Below are positions 22,223 through 37,300 of a stretch of DNA of 64,000 nucleotides, one piece after another (the first letter of the stretch is position 1; each line of letters starts with the position of its first letter). This DNA comes from Nansenia antarctica. Its lineage: Eukaryota; Chordata; Actinopteri; Argentiniformes; Microstomatidae. The translations under genes were made by a program, and so were the position numbers. Under the pieces are notes generated by a model. It worked only from the letters and a program-made list of their open reading frames with translations, did not search any database and had not been told where the DNA came from. Where the stretch lies: contig CAXDII010000282.1 of NCBI GenBank assembly GCA_963989245.1, positions 62,001 to 126,000 on the forward strand, read 5' to 3'.

Positions 22223-25200
22223 AATTGCGTGTGTGCAGCCTTTTGCTCAAAAGTGATCAACGTTTCGTTTTCAGAGTCTCTTTTGACAATCTCTTCGAGA
22301 GCTGTTTTCAGTCATTAACAGAGCTGTTCTGAAAGTGTCCAAGCGGCCTGTTCTTAGAGTGTACTGTGTTTTTTGCATTCGTTCTCAAGTTATATCAAAC
22401 TATCAAAGTGTTGTTTTCTGCCTTTCACGAGCACATTTTGACTTGTTGTTGAATAATCCTATAATGTAACTCTAAATGACAATCAGAGCAACTTGAATTG
22501 CGTGTGTGCAGCCTTTTGCTCAAAAGTGATCAACGTTTCGTTTTCAGAGTCTCTTTTGACAATCTCTTCGAGAGCTGTTTTCAGTCATTAACAGAGCTGT
22601 TCTGAAAGTGTCCAAGCGGCCTGTTCTTAGAGTGGACTGTTTTTTGCATTCGTTCTCAAGTTATATCAAACTATCAAAGTGTTGTTTTCTGCCTTTCACG
22701 AGCACATTTTGACTTGTTGTTGAATAATCCTATAATGTAACTCTAAATGACAATCAGAGCAACTTGAATTGCGTGTGTGCAGCCTTTTGCTCAAAAGTGA
22801 TCAACGTTTCGTTTTCGGAGTCTCTTTTGACAATCTCTTCGAGAGCTGTTTTCAGTCATTAACAGAGCTGTTCTGAAAGTGTCCAAGCGGCCTGTTCTTA
22901 GAGTGTACTGTGTTTTTTGCATTCGTTCTCAAGTTATATCAAACTATCAAAGTGTTGTTTTCTGCCTTTCACGAGCACATTTTGACTTGTTGTTGAATAA
23001 TCCTATAATGTAACTCTAAATGACAATCAGAGCAACTTGAATTGCGTGTGTGCAGCCTTTTGCTCAAAAGTGATCAACGTTTCGTTTTCGGAGTCTCTTT
23101 TGACAATCTCTTCGAGAGCTGTTTTCAGTCATTAACAGAGCTGTTCTGAAAGTGTCCAAGCGGCCTGTTCTTAGAGTGGACTGTTTTTTGCATTCGTTCT
23201 CAAGTTATATCAAACTATCAAAGTGTTGTTTTCTGCCTTTCACGAGCACATTTTGACTTGTTGTTGAATAATCCTATAATGTAACTCTAAATGACAATCA
23301 GAGCAACTTGAATTGCGTGTGTGCAGCCTTTTGCTCAAAAGTGATCAACGTTTCGTTTTCGGAGTCTCTTTTGACAATCTCTTCGAGAGCTGTTTTCAGT
23401 CATTAACAGAGCTGTTCTGAAAGTGTCCAAACGGCCTGTTCTTAGAGTGGACTGTTTTTTGCATTCGTTCTCAAGTTATATCAAACTATCAAAGTGTTGT
23501 TTTCTGCCTTTCACGAGCACATTTTGACTTGTTGTTGAATAATCCTATAATGTAACTCTAAATGACAATCAGAGCAACTTGAATTGCGTGTGTGCAGCCT
23601 TTTGCTCAAAAGTGATCAACGTTTCGTTTTCGGAGTCTCTTTTGACAATCTCTTCGAGAGCTGTTTTCAGTCATTAACAGAGCTGTTCTGAAAGTGTCCA
23701 AGCGGCCTGTTCTTAGAGTGGACTGTTTTTTGCATTCGTTCTCAAGTTATATCAAACTATCAAAGTGTTGTTTTCTGCCTTTCACGAGCACATTTTGACT
23801 TGTTGTTGAATAATCCTATAATGTAACTCTAAATGACAAACAGAGCAACTTGAATTGCGTGTGTGCAGCCTTTTGCTCAAAAGTGATCAACGTTTCGTTT
23901 TCGGAGTCTCTTTTGACAATCTCTTCGAGAGCTGTTTTCAGTCATTAACAGAGCTGTTCTGAAAGTGTCCAAGCGGCCTGTTCTTAGAGTGGACTGTTTT
24001 TTGCATTCGTTCTCAAGTTATATCAAACTATCAAAGTGTTGTTTTCTGCCTTTCACGAGCACATTTTGACTTGTTGTTGAATAATCCTATAATGTAACTC
24101 TAAATGACAATCAGAGCAACTTGAATTGCGTGTGTGCAGCCTTTTGCTCAAAAGTGATCAACGTTTCGTTTTCGGAGTCTCTTTTGACAATCTCTTCGAG
24201 AGCTGTTTTCAGTCATTAACAGAGCTGTTCTGAAAGTGTCCAAGCGGCCTGTTCTTAGAGTGGACTGTTTTTTGCATTCGTTCTCAAGTTATATCAAACT
24301 ATCAAAGTGTTGTTTTCTGCCTTTCACGAGCACATTTTGACTTGTTGTTGAATAATCCTATAATGTAACTCTAAATGACAATCAGAGCAACTTGAATTGC
24401 GTGTCTGCAGCCTTTTGCTCAAAAGTGATCAACGTTTCGTTTTCAGAGTCTCTTTTGACAATCTCTTCGAGAGCTGTTTTCAGTCATTAACAGAGCTGTT
24501 CTGAAAGTGTCCAAGCGGCCTGTTCTTAGAGTGGACTGTTTTTTGCATTCGTTCTCAAGTTATATCAAACTATCAAAGTGTTGTTTTCTGCCTTTCACGA
24601 GCACATTTTGACTTGTTGTTGAATAATCCTATAATGTAACTCTAAATGACAATCAGAGCAACTTGAATTGCGTGTGTGCAGCCTTTTGCTCAAAAGTGAT
24701 CAACGTTTCGTTTTCGGAGTCTCTTTTGACAATCTCTTCGAGAGCTGTTTTCAGTCATTAACAGAGCTGTTCTGAAAGTGTCCAAACGGCCTGTTCTTAG
24801 AGTGGACTGTTTTTTGCATTCGTTCTCAAGTTATATCAAACTATCAAAGTGTTGTTTTCTGCCTTTCACGAGCACATTTTGACTTGTTGTTGAATAATCC
24901 TATAATGTAACTCTAAATGACAATCAGAGCAACTTGAATTGCGTGTGTGCAGCCTTTTGCTCAAAAGTGATCAACGTTTCGTTTTCGGAGTCTCTTTTGA
25001 CAATCTCTTCGAGAGCTGTTTTCAGTCATTAACAGAGCTGTTCTGAAAGTGTCAAAGCGGCCTGTTCTTAGAGTGGACTGTTTTTTCCATTCGTTCTCAA
25101 GTTATATCAAACTATCAAAGTGTTGTTTTCTGCCTTTCACGAGCACATTTTGACTTGTTGTTGAATAATCCTATAATGTAACTCTAAATGACAAACAGAG

Positions 25201-26835
25201 CAACTTGAATTGCGTGTGTGCAGCCTTTTGCTCAAAAGTGATCAACGTTTCGTTTTTGGAGTCTCTTTTGACAATCTCTTCGAGAGCTGTTTTCAGTCAT
25301 TAACAGAGCTGTTCTGAAAGTGTCCAAGCGGCCTGTTCTTAGAGTGGACTGTTTTTTGCATTCGTTCTCAAGTTATATCAAACTATCAAAGTGTTGTTTT
25401 CTGCCTTTCACGAGCACATTTTGACTTGTTGTTGAATAATCCTATAATGTAACTCTAAATGACAATCAGAGCAACTTGAATTGCGTGTGTGCAGCCTTTT
25501 GCTCAAAAGTGATCAACGTTTCGTTTTCGGAGTCTCTTTTGACAATCTCTTCGAGAGCTGTTTTCAGTCATTAACAGAGCTGTTCTGAAAGTGTCCAAGC
25601 GGCCTGTTCTTAGAGTGTACTGTGTTTTTTGCATTCGTTCTCAAGTTATATCAAACTATCAAAGTGTTGTTTTCTGCCTTTCACGAGCACATTTTGACTT
25701 GTTGTTGAATAATCCTATAATGTAACTCTAAATGACAATCAGAGCAACTTGAATTGCGTGTGTGCAGCCTTTTGCTCAAAAGTGATCAACGTTTCGTTTT
25801 CAGAGTCTCTTTTGACAATCTCTTCGAGAGCTGTTTTCAGTCATTAACAGAGCTGTTCTGAAAGTGTCCAAGCGGCCTGTTCTTAGAGTGGACTGTTTTT
25901 TGCATTCGTTCTCAAGTTATATCAAACTATCAAAGTGTTGTTTTCTGCCTTTCACGAGCACATTTTGACTTGTTGTTGAATAATCCTATAATGTAACTCT
26001 AAATGACAATCAGAGCAATTTGAATTGCGTGTGTGCAGCCTTTTGCTCAAAAGTGATCAACGTTTCGTTTTCGGAGTCTCTTTTGACAATCTCTTCGAGA
26101 GCTGTTTTCAGTCATTAACAGAGCTGTTCTGAAAGTGTCCAAGCGGCCTGTTCTTAGAGTGGACTGTTTTTTGCATTCGTTCTCAAGTTATATCAAACTA
26201 TCAAAGTGCTGTTTTCTGCCTTTCACGAGCACATTTTAACTTGTTGTTGAATAATCCTATAATGTAACTCTAAATGACAATCAGAGCAACTTGAATTGCG
26301 TGTGTGCAGCCTTTTGCTCAAAAGTGATCAACGTTTCGTTTTCGGAGTCTCTTTTGACAATCTCTTCGAGAGCTGTTTTCAGTCATTAACAGAGCTGTTC
26401 TGAAAGTGTCCAAGCGGCCTGTTCTTAGAGTGGACTGTTTTTTGCATTCGTTCTCAAGTTATATCAAACTATCAAAGTGTTGTTTTCTGCCTTTCACGAG
26501 CACATTTTGACTTGTTGTTGAATAATCCTATAATGTAACTCTAAATGACAATCAGAGCAACTTGAATTGCGTGTGTGCAGCCTTTTGCTCAAAAGTGATC
26601 AACGTTTCGTTTTCGGAGTCTCTTTTGACAATCTCTTCGAGAGCTGTTTTCAGTCATTAACAGAGCTGTTCTGAAAGTGTCCAAGCGGCCTGTTCTTAGA
26701 GTGGACTGTTTTTTGCATTCGTTCTCAAGTTATATCAAACTATCAAAGTGTTGTTTTCTGCCTTTCACGAGCACATTTTGACTTGTTGTTGAATAATCCT
26801 ATAATGTAACTCTAAATGACAATCAGAGCAACTTG

Positions 26836-27096
26836 AATTGCGTGTGTGCAGCCTTTTGCTCAAAAGTGATCAACGTTTCGTTTTCGGAGTCTCTTTTGAC
26901 AATCTCTTCGAGAGCTGTTTTCAGTCATTAACAGAGCTGTTCTGAAAGTGTCCAAGCGGCCTGTTCTGAGAGTGGACTGTTTTTTTCATTCGTTCTCAAG
27001 TTCTATCAGTGTTGTTTTCTGCTTTTCTGGAGCACATTTTGACTTGTTGCTGAATGCTCCTATAATGTAACTCTAAATGACAATCAGAGCAACTTG
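26836..27096 (+). repeat. Short mosaic monomer 3
   Basis: Third short copy of super-unit copy 1, 18 monomers (4,874 bp) after the second; followed by two A51 monomers and G121A. Confidence 0.9.
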
Positions 27097-29808
27097 AATT
27101 GCGTGTGTGCAGCCTTTTGCTCAAAAGTGATCAACGTTTCGTTTTCAGAGTCTCTTTTGACAATCTCTTCGAGAGCTGTTTTCAGTCATTAACAGAGCTG
27201 TTCTGAAAGTGTCCAAGCGGCCTGTTCTTAGAGTGGACTGTTTTTTGCATTCGTTCTCAAGTTATATCAAACTATCAAAGTGTTGTTTTCTGCCTTTCAC
27301 GAGCACATTTTGACTTGTTGTTGAATAATCCTATAATGTAACTCTAAATGACAATCAGAGCAACTTGAATTGCGTGTGTGCAGCCTTTTGCTCAAAAGTG
27401 ATCAACGTTTCGTTTTCAGAGTCTCTTTTGACAATCTCTTCGAGAGCTGTTTTCAGTCATTAACAGAGCTGTTCTGAAAGTGTCCAAGCGGCCTGTTCTT
27501 AGAGTGGACTGTTTTTTGCATTCGTTCTCAAGTTATATCAAACTATCAAAGTGTTGTTTTCTGCCTTTCACGAGCACATTTTGACTTGTTGTTGAATAAT
27601 CCTATAATGTAACTCTAAATGACAATCAGAGCAACTTGAATTGCGTGTGTGCAGCCTTTTGCTCAAAAGTGATCAACGTTTCGTTTTCGGAGTCTCTTTT
27701 GACAATCTCTTCGAGAGCTGTTTTCAGTCATTAACAGAGCTGTTCTGAAAGTGTCCAAACGGCCTGTTCTTAGAGTGGACTGTTTTTTGCATTCGTTCTC
27801 AAGTTATATCAAACTATCAAAGTGTTGTTTTCTGCCTTTCACGAGCACATTTTGACTTGTTGTTGAATAATCCTATAATGTAACTCTAAATGACAATCAG
27901 AGCAACTTGAATTGCGTGTGTGCAGCCTTTTGCTCAAAAGTGATCAACGTTTCGTTTTCGGAGTCTCTTTTGACAATCTCTTCGAGAGCTGTTTTCAGTC
28001 ATTAACAGAGCTGTTCTGAAAGTGTCCAAGCGGCCTGTTCTTAGAGTGGACTGTTTTTTGCATTCGTTCTCAAGTTATATCAAACTATCAAAGTGTTGTT
28101 TTCTGCCTTTCACGAGCACATTTTGACTTGTTGTTGAATAATCCTATAATGTAACTCTAAATGACAATCAGAGCAACTTGAATTGCGTGTGTGCAGCCTT
28201 TTGCTCAAAAGTGATCAACGTTTCGTTTTCGGAGTCTCTTTTGACAATCTCTTCGAGAGCTGTTTTCAGTCATTAACAGAGCTGTTCTGAAAGTGTCCAA
28301 GCGGCCTGTTCTTAGAGTGGACTGTGTTTTTTGCATTCGTTCTCAAGTTATATCAAACTATCAAAGTGTTGTTTTCTGCCTTTCACGAGCACATTTCGAC
28401 TTGTTGTTGAATAATCCTATAATGTAACTCTAAATGACAATCAGAGCAACTTGAATTGCATGTGTGCAGCCTTTTGCTCAAAAGTGATCAACGTTTCGTT
28501 TTCGGAGTCTCTTTTGACAATCTCTTCGAGAGCTGTTTTCAGTCATTAACAGAGCTGTTCTGAAAGTGTCCAAGCGGCCTGTTCTTAGAGTGGACTGTTT
28601 TTTGCATTCGTTCTCAAGTTATATCAAACTATCAAAGTGTTGTTTTCTGCCTTTCACGAGCACATTTTGACTTGTTGTTGAATAATCCTATAATGTAACT
28701 CTAAATGACAATCAGAGCAACTTGAATTGCGTGTGTGCAGCCTTTTGCTCAAAAGTGATCAACGTTTCGTTTTCGGAGTCTCTTTTGACAATCTCTTCGA
28801 GAGCTGTTTTCAGTCATTAACAGAGCTGTTCTGAAAGTGTCCAAGCGGCCTGTTCTTAGAGTGGACTGTTTTTTGCATTCGTTCTCAAGTTATATCAAAC
28901 TATCAAAGTGCTGTTTTCTGCCTTTCACGAGCACATTTTAACTTGTTGTTGAATAATCCTATAATGTAACTCTAAATGACAATCAGAGCAACTTGAATTG
29001 CGTGTGTGCAGCCTTTTGCTCAAAAGTGATCAACGTTTCGTTTTCGGAGTCTCTTTTGACAATCTCTTCGAGAGCTGTTTTCAGTCATTAACAGAGCTGT
29101 TCTGAAAGTGTCCAAGCGGCCTGTTCTTAGAGTGGACTGTTTTTTGCATTCGTTCTCAAGTTATATCAAACTATCAAAGTGTTGTTTTCTGCCTTTCACG
29201 AGCACATTTTGACTTGTTGTTGAATAATCCTATAATGTAACTCTAAATGACAATCAGAGCAACTTGAATTGCGTGTGTGCAGCCTTTTGCTCAAAAGTGA
29301 TCAACGTTTCGTTTTCGGAGTCTCTTTTGACAATCTCTTCGAGAGCTGTTTTCAGTCATTAACAGAGCTGTTCTGAAAGTGTCCAAGCGGCCTGTTCTTA
29401 GAGTGGACTGTTTTTTGCATTCGTTCTCAAGTTATATCAAACTATCAAAGTGTTGTTTTCTGCCTTTCACGAGCACATTTTGACTTGTTGTTGAATAATC
29501 CTATAATGTAACTCTAAATGACAATCAGAGCAACTTGAATTGCGTGTGTGCAGCCTTTTGCTCAAAAGTGATCAACGTTTCGTTTTCGGAGTCTCTTTTG
29601 ACAATCTCTTCGAGAGCTGTTTTCAGTCATTAACAGAGCTGTTCTGAAAGTGTCCAAGCGGCCTGTTCTTAGAGTGGACTGTTTTTTGCATTCGTTCTCA
29701 AGTTATATCAAACTATCAAAGTGTTGTTTTCTGCCTTTCACGAGCACATTTTGACTTGTTGTTGAATAATCCTATAATGTAACTCTAAATGACAATCAGA
29801 GCAACTTG

Positions 29809-30069
29809 AATTGCGTGTGTGCAGCCTTTTGCTCAAAAGTGATCAACGTTTCGTTTTCGGAGTCTCTTTTGACAATCTCTTCGAGAGCTGTTTTCAGTCA
29901 TTAACAGAGCTGTTCTGAAAGTGTCCAAGCGGCCTGTTCTGAGAGTGGACTGTTTTTTTCATTCGTTCTCAAGTTCTATCAGTGTTGTTTTCTGCTTTTC
30001 TGGAGCACATTTTGACTTGTTGCTGAATGCTCCTATAATGTAACTCTAAATGACAATCAGAGCAACTTG
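29809..30069 (+). repeat. Short mosaic monomer 4
   Basis: Counterpart of the copy at 17632, shifted by 12,177 bp; 11 monomers (2,973 bp) after the previous short copy. Confidence 0.9.
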
Positions 30070-33000
30070 AATTGCGTGTGTGCAGCCTTTTGCTCAAAAG
30101 TGATCAACGTTTCGTTTTCAGAGTCTCTTTTGACAATCTCTTCGAGAGCTGTTTTCAGTCATTAACAGAGCTGTTCTGAAAGTGTCCAAGCGGCCTGTTC
30201 TTAGAGTGGACTGTTTTTTGCATTCGTTCTCAAGTTATATCAAACTATCAAAGTGTTGTTTTCTGCCTTTCACGAGCACATTTTGACTTGTTGTTGAATA
30301 ATCCTATAATGTAACTCTAAATGACAATCAGAGCAACTTGAATTGCGTGTGTGCAGCCTTTTGCTCAAAAGTGATCAACGTTTCGTTTTCAGAGTCTCTT
30401 TTGACAATCTCTTCGAGAGCTGTTTTCAGTCATTAACAGAGCTGTTCTGAAAGTGTCCAAGCGGCCTGTTCTTAGAGTGGACTGTTTTTTGCATTCGTTC
30501 TCAAGTTATATCAAACTATCAAAGTGTTGTTTTCTGCCTTTCACGAGCACATTTTGACTTGTTGTTGAATAATCCTATAATGTAACTCTAAATGACAATC
30601 AGAGCAACTTGAATTGCGTGTGTGCAGCCTTTTGCTCAAAAGTGATCAACGTTTCGTTTTCGGAGTCTCTTTTGACAATCTCTTCGAGAGCTGTTTTCAG
30701 TCATTAACAGAGCTGTTCTGAAAGTGTCCAAACGGCCTGTTCTTAGAGTGGACTGTTTTTTGCATTCGTTCTCAAGTTATATCAAACTATCAAAGTGTTG
30801 TTTTCTGCCTTTCACGAGCACATTTTGACTTGTTGTTGAATAATCCTATAATGTAACTCTAAATGACAATCAGAGCAACTTGAATTGCGTGTGTGCAGCC
30901 TTTTGCTCAAAAGTGATCAACGTTTCGTTTTCGGAGTCTCTTTTGACAATCTCTTCGAGAGCTGTTTTCAGTCATTAACAGAGCTGTTCTGAAAGTGTCC
31001 AAGCGGCCTGTTCTTAGAGTGGACTGTTTTTTCCATTCGTTCTCAAGTTATATCAAACTATCAAAGTGTTGTTTTCTGCCTTTCACGAGCACATTTTGAC
31101 TTGTTGTTGAATAATCCTATAATGTAACTCTAAATGACAAACAGAGCAACTTGAATTGCGTGTGTGCAGCCTTTTGCTCAAAAGTGATCAACGTTTCGTT
31201 TTTGGAGTCTCTTTTGACAATCTCTTCGAGAGCTGTTTTCAGTCATTAACAGAGCTGTTCTGAAAGTGTCCAAGCGGCCTGTTCTTAGAGTGGACTGTTT
31301 TTTGCATTCGTTCTCAAGTTATATCAAACTATCAAAGTGTTGTTTTCTGCCTTTCACGAGCACATTTTGACTTGTTGTTGAATAATCCTATAATGTAACT
31401 CTAAATGACAATCAGAGCAACTTGAATTGCGTGTGTGCAGCCTTTTGCTCAAAAGTGATCAACGTTTCGTTTTCAGAGTCTCTTTTGACAATCTCTTCGA
31501 GAGCTGTTTTCAGTCATTAACAGAGCTGTTCTGAAAGTGTCCAAGCGGCCTGTTCTTAGAGTGGACTGTTTTTTGCATTCGTTCTCAAGTTATATCAAAC
31601 TATCAAAGTGTTGTTTTCTGCCTTTCACGAGCACATTTTGACTTGTTGTTGAATAATCCTATAATGTAACTCTAAATGACAATCAGAGCAACTTGAATTG
31701 CGTGTGTGCAGCCTTTTGCTCAAAAGTGATCAACGTTTCGTTTTCGGAGTCTCTTTTGACAATCTCTTCGAGAGCTGTTTTCAGTCATTAACAGAGCTGT
31801 TCTGAAAGTGTCCAAGCGGCCTGTTCTTAGAGTGTACTGTGTTTTTTGCATTCGTTCTCAAGTTATATCAAACTATCAAAGTGTTGTTTTCTGCCTTTCA
31901 CGAGCACATTTTGACTTGTTGTTGAATAATCCTATAATGTAACTCTAAATGACAATCAGAGCAACTTGAATTGCGTGTGTGCAGCCTTTTGCTCAAAAGT
32001 GATCAACGTTTCGTTTTCAGAGTCTCTTTTGACAATCTCTTCGAGAGCTGTTTTCAGTCATTAACAGAGCTGTTCTGAAAGTGTCCAAGCGGCCTGTTCT
32101 TAGAGTGGACTGTTTTTTGCATTCGTTCTCAAGTTATATCAAACTATCAAAGTGTTGTTTTCTGCCTTTCACGAGCACATTTTGACTTGTTGTTGAATAA
32201 TCCTATAATGTAACTCTAAATGACAATCAGAGCAACTTGAATTGCGTGTGTGCAGCCTTTTGCTCAAAAGTGATCAACGTTTCGTTTTCGGAGTCTCTTT
32301 TGACAATCTCTTCGAGAGCTGTTTTCAGTCATTAACAGAGCTGTTCTGAAAGTGTCCAAGCGGCCTGTTCTTAGAGTGGACTGTGTTTTTTGCATTCGTT
32401 CTCAAGTTATATCAAACTATCAAAGTGTTGTTTTCTGCCTTTCACGAGCACATTTTGACTTGTTGTTGAATAATCCTATAATGTAACTCTAAATGACAAT
32501 CAGAGCAACTTGAATTGCGTGTGTGCAGCCTTTTGCTCAAAAGTGATCAACGTTTCGTTTTCGGAGTCTCTTTTGACAATCTCTTCGAGAGCTGTTTTCA
32601 GTCATTAACAGAGCTGTTCTGAAAGTGTCCAAGCGGCCTGTTCTTAGAGTGGACTGTTTTTTGCATTCGTTCTCAAGTTATATCAAACTATCAAAGTGTT
32701 GTTTTCTGCCTTTCACGAGCACATTTTGACTTGTTGTTGAATAATCCTATAATGTAACTCTAAATGACAATCAGAGCAACTTGAATTGCGTGTGTGCAGC
32801 CTTTTGCTCAAAAGTGATCAACGTTTCGTTTTCGGAGTCTCTTTTGACAATCTCTTCGAGAGCTGTTTTCAGTCATTAACAGAGCTGTTCTGAAAGTGTC
32901 CAAACGGCCTGTTCTTAGAGTGGACTGTTTTTTGCATTCGTTCTCAAGTTATATCAAACTATCAAAGTGTTGTTTTCTGCCTTTCACGAGCACATTTTGA

Positions 33001-34138
33001 CTTGTTGTTGAATAATCCTATAATGTAACTCTAAATGACAATCAGAGCAACTTGAATTGCGTGTGTGCAGCCTTTTGCTCAAAAGTGATCAACGTTTCGT
33101 TTTCGGAGTCTCTTTTGACAATCTCTTCGAGAGCTGTTTTCAGTCATTAACAGAGCTGTTCTGAAAGTGTCCAAGCGGCCTGTTCTTAGAGTGGACTGTT
33201 TTTTGCATTCGTTCTCAAGTTATATCAAACTATCAAAGTGTTGTTTTCTGCCTTTCACGAGCACATTTTGACTTGTTGTTGAATAATCCTATAATGTAAC
33301 TCTAAATGACAAACAGAGCAACTTGAATTGCGTGTGTGCAGCCTTTTGCTCAAAAGTGATCAACGTTTCGTTTTCGGAGTCTCTTTTGACAATCTCTTCG
33401 AGAGCTGTTTTCAGTCATTAACAGAGCTGTTCTGAAAGTGTCCAAGCGGCCTGTTCTTAGAGTGGACTGTTTTTTGCATTCGTTCTCAAGTTATATCAAA
33501 CTATCAAAGTGTTGTTTTCTGCCTTTCACGAGCACATTTTGACTTGTTGTTGAATAATCCTATAATGTAACTCTAAATGACAATCAGAGCAACTTGAATT
33601 GCGTGTGTGCAGCCTTTTGCTCAAAAGTGATCAACGTTTCGTTTTCGGAGTCTCTTTTGACAATCTCTTCGAGAGCTGTTTTCAGTCATTAACAGAGCTG
33701 TTCTGAAAGTGTCCAAGCGGCCTGTTCTTAGAGTGGACTGTTTTTTGCATTCGTTCTCAAGTTATATCAAACTATCAAAGTGTTGTTTTCTGCCTTTCAC
33801 GAGCACATTTTGACTTGTTGTTGAATAATCCTATAATGTAACTCTAAATGACAATCAGAGCAACTTGAATTGCGTGTGTGCAGCCTTTTGCTCAAAAGTG
33901 ATCAACGTTTCGTTTTCGGAGTCTCTTTTGACAATCTCTTCGAGAGCTGTTTTCAGTCATTAACAGAGCTGTTCTGAAAGTGTCCAAGCGGCCTGTTCTT
34001 AGAGTGGACTGTTTTTTGCATTCGTTCTCAAGTTATATCAAACTATCAAAGTGTTGTTTTCTGCCTTTCACGAGCACATTTTGACTTGTTGTTGAATAAT
34101 CCTATAATGTAACTCTAAATGACAATCAGAGCAACTTG

Positions 34139-34399
34139 AATTGCGTGTGTGCAGCCTTTTGCTCAAAAGTGATCAACGTTTCGTTTTCGGAGTCTCTTTT
34201 GACAATCTCTTCGAGAGCTGTTTTCAGTCATTAACAGAGCTGTTCTGAAAGTGTCCAAGCGGCCTGTTCTGAGAGTGGACTGTTTTTTTCATTCGTTCTC
34301 AAGTTCTATCAGTGTTGTTTTCTGCTTTTCTGGAGCACATTTTGACTTGTTGCTGAATGCTCCTATAATGTAACTCTAAATGACAATCAGAGCAACTTG
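34139..34399 (+). repeat. Short mosaic monomer 5
   Basis: Counterpart of the copy at 21962, shifted by 12,177 bp. Confidence 0.9.
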
Positions 34400-37300
34400 A
34401 ATTGCGTGTGTGCAGCCTTTTGCTCAAAAGTGATCAACGTTTCGTTTTCAGAGTCTCTTTTGACAATCTCTTCGAGAGCTGTTTTCAGTCATTAACAGAG
34501 CTGTTCTGAAAGTGTCCAAGCGGCCTGTTCTTAGAGTGTACTGTGTTTTTTGCATTCGTTCTCAAGTTATATCAAACTATCAAAGTGTTGTTTTCTGCCT
34601 TTCACGAGCACATTTTGACTTGTTGTTGAATAATCCTATAATGTAACTCTAAATGACAATCAGAGCAACTTGAATTGCGTGTGTGCAGCCTTTTGCTCAA
34701 AAGTGATCAACGTTTCGTTTTCAGAGTCTCTTTTGACAATCTCTTCGAGAGCTGTTTTCAGTCATTAACAGAGCTGTTCTGAAAGTGTCCAAGCGGCCTG
34801 TTCTTAGAGTGGACTGTTTTTTGCATTCGTTCTCAAGTTATATCAAACTATCAAAGTGTTGTTTTCTGCCTTTCACGAGCACATTTTGACTTGTTGTTGA
34901 ATAATCCTATAATGTAACTCTAAATGACAATCAGAGCAACTTGAATTGCGTGTGTGCAGCCTTTTGCTCAAAAGTGATCAACGTTTCGTTTTCGGAGTCT
35001 CTTTTGACAATCTCTTCGAGAGCTGTTTTCAGTCATTAACAGAGCTGTTCTGAAAGTGTCCAAGCGGCCTGTTCTTAGAGTGTACTGTGTTTTTTGCATT
35101 CGTTCTCAAGTTATATCAAACTATCAAAGTGTTGTTTTCTGCCTTTCACGAGCACATTTTGACTTGTTGTTGAATAATCCTATAATGTAACTCTAAATGA
35201 CAATCAGAGCAACTTGAATTGCGTGTGTGCAGCCTTTTGCTCAAAAGTGATCAACGTTTCGTTTTCGGAGTCTCTTTTGACAATCTCTTCGAGAGCTGTT
35301 TTCAGTCATTAACAGAGCTGTTCTGAAAGTGTCCAAGCGGCCTGTTCTTAGAGTGGACTGTTTTTTGCATTCGTTCTCAAGTTATATCAAACTATCAAAG
35401 TGTTGTTTTCTGCCTTTCACGAGCACATTTTGACTTGTTGTTGAATAATCCTATAATGTAACTCTAAATGACAATCAGAGCAACTTGAATTGCGTGTGTG
35501 CAGCCTTTTGCTCAAAAGTGATCAACGTTTCGTTTTCGGAGTCTCTTTTGACAATCTCTTCGAGAGCTGTTTTCAGTCATTAACAGAGCTGTTCTGAAAG
35601 TGTCCAAACGGCCTGTTCTTAGAGTGGACTGTTTTTTGCATTCGTTCTCAAGTTATATCAAACTATCAAAGTGTTGTTTTCTGCCTTTCACGAGCACATT
35701 TTGACTTGTTGTTGAATAATCCTATAATGTAACTCTAAATGACAATCAGAGCAACTTGAATTGCGTGTGTGCAGCCTTTTGCTCAAAAGTGATCAACGTT
35801 TCGTTTTCGGAGTCTCTTTTGACAATCTCTTCGAGAGCTGTTTTCAGTCATTAACAGAGCTGTTCTGAAAGTGTCCAAGCGGCCTGTTCTTAGAGTGGAC
35901 TGTTTTTTGCATTCGTTCTCAAGTTATATCAAACTATCAAAGTGTTGTTTTCTGCCTTTCACGAGCACATTTTGACTTGTTGTTGAATAATCCTATAATG
36001 TAACTCTAAATGACAAACAGAGCAACTTGAATTGCGTGTGTGCAGCCTTTTGCTCAAAAGTGATCAACGTTTCGTTTTCGGAGTCTCTTTTGACAATCTC
36101 TTCGAGAGCTGTTTTCAGTCATTAACAGAGCTGTTCTGAAAGTGTCCAAGCGGCCTGTTCTTAGAGTGGACTGTTTTTTGCATTCGTTCTCAAGTTATAT
36201 CAAACTATCAAAGTGTTGTTTTCTGCCTTTCACGAGCACATTTTGACTTGTTGTTGAATAATCCTATAATGTAACTCTAAATGACAATCAGAGCAACTTG
36301 AATTGCGTGTGTGCAGCCTTTTGCTCAAAAGTGATCAACGTTTCGTTTTCGGAGTCTCTTTTGACAATCTCTTCGAGAGCTGTTTTCAGTCATTAACAGA
36401 GCTGTTCTGAAAGTGTCCAAGCGGCCTGTTCTTAGAGTGGACTGTTTTTTGCATTCGTTCTCAAGTTATATCAAACTATCAAAGTGTTGTTTTCTGCCTT
36501 TCACGAGCACATTTTGACTTGTTGTTGAATAATCCTATAATGTAACTCTAAATGACAATCAGAGCAACTTGAATTGCGTGTCTGCAGCCTTTTGCTCAAA
36601 AGTGATCAACGTTTCGTTTTCAGAGTCTCTTTTGACAATCTCTTCGAGAGCTGTTTTCAGTCATTAACAGAGCTGTTCTGAAAGTGTCCAAGCGGCCTGT
36701 TCTTAGAGTGGACTGTTTTTTGCATTCGTTCTCAAGTTATATCAAACTATCAAAGTGTTGTTTTCTGCCTTTCACGAGCACATTTTGACTTGTTGTTGAA
36801 TAATCCTATAATGTAACTCTAAATGACAATCAGAGCAACTTGAATTGCGTGTGTGCAGCCTTTTGCTCAAAAGTGATCAACGTTTCGTTTTCGGAGTCTC
36901 TTTTGACAATCTCTTCGAGAGCTGTTTTCAGTCATTAACAGAGCTGTTCTGAAAGTGTCCAAACGGCCTGTTCTTAGAGTGGACTGTTTTTTGCATTCGT
37001 TCTCAAGTTATATCAAACTATCAAAGTGTTGTTTTCTGCCTTTCACGAGCACATTTTGACTTGTTGTTGAATAATCCTATAATGTAACTCTAAATGACAA
37101 TCAGAGCAACTTGAATTGCGTGTGTGCAGCCTTTTGCTCAAAAGTGATCAACGTTTCGTTTTCGGAGTCTCTTTTGACAATCTCTTCGAGAGCTGTTTTC
37201 AGTCATTAACAGAGCTGTTCTGAAAGTGTCAAAGCGGCCTGTTCTTAGAGTGGACTGTTTTTTCCATTCGTTCTCAAGTTATATCAAACTATCAAAGTGT

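Larger units (their letters stand above)
15733..27909 (+). repeat. 45-monomer super-unit, copy 1 (12,177 bp)
   Basis: Forty-five monomers with three short (261 bp) copies at 17632, 21962 and 26836 and six 273-bp copies (16004, 19519, 20063, 22223, 22767, 25479). Distinctive singletons: G7A at 16277 monomer, T187C plus G216A in monomers 16548 and 26023, G11C in 24395, C118A plus G151C plus T259A in 24937, C268T in 25752. 45 x 271 - 30 + 12 = 12,177. Each of these markers recurs exactly 12,177 bp to the right. Inside, short monomers split the unit into spacings of 16, 18 and 11 monomers (4,330, 4,874 and 2,973 bp, measured short to short and continuing into copy 2). Confidence 0.88.
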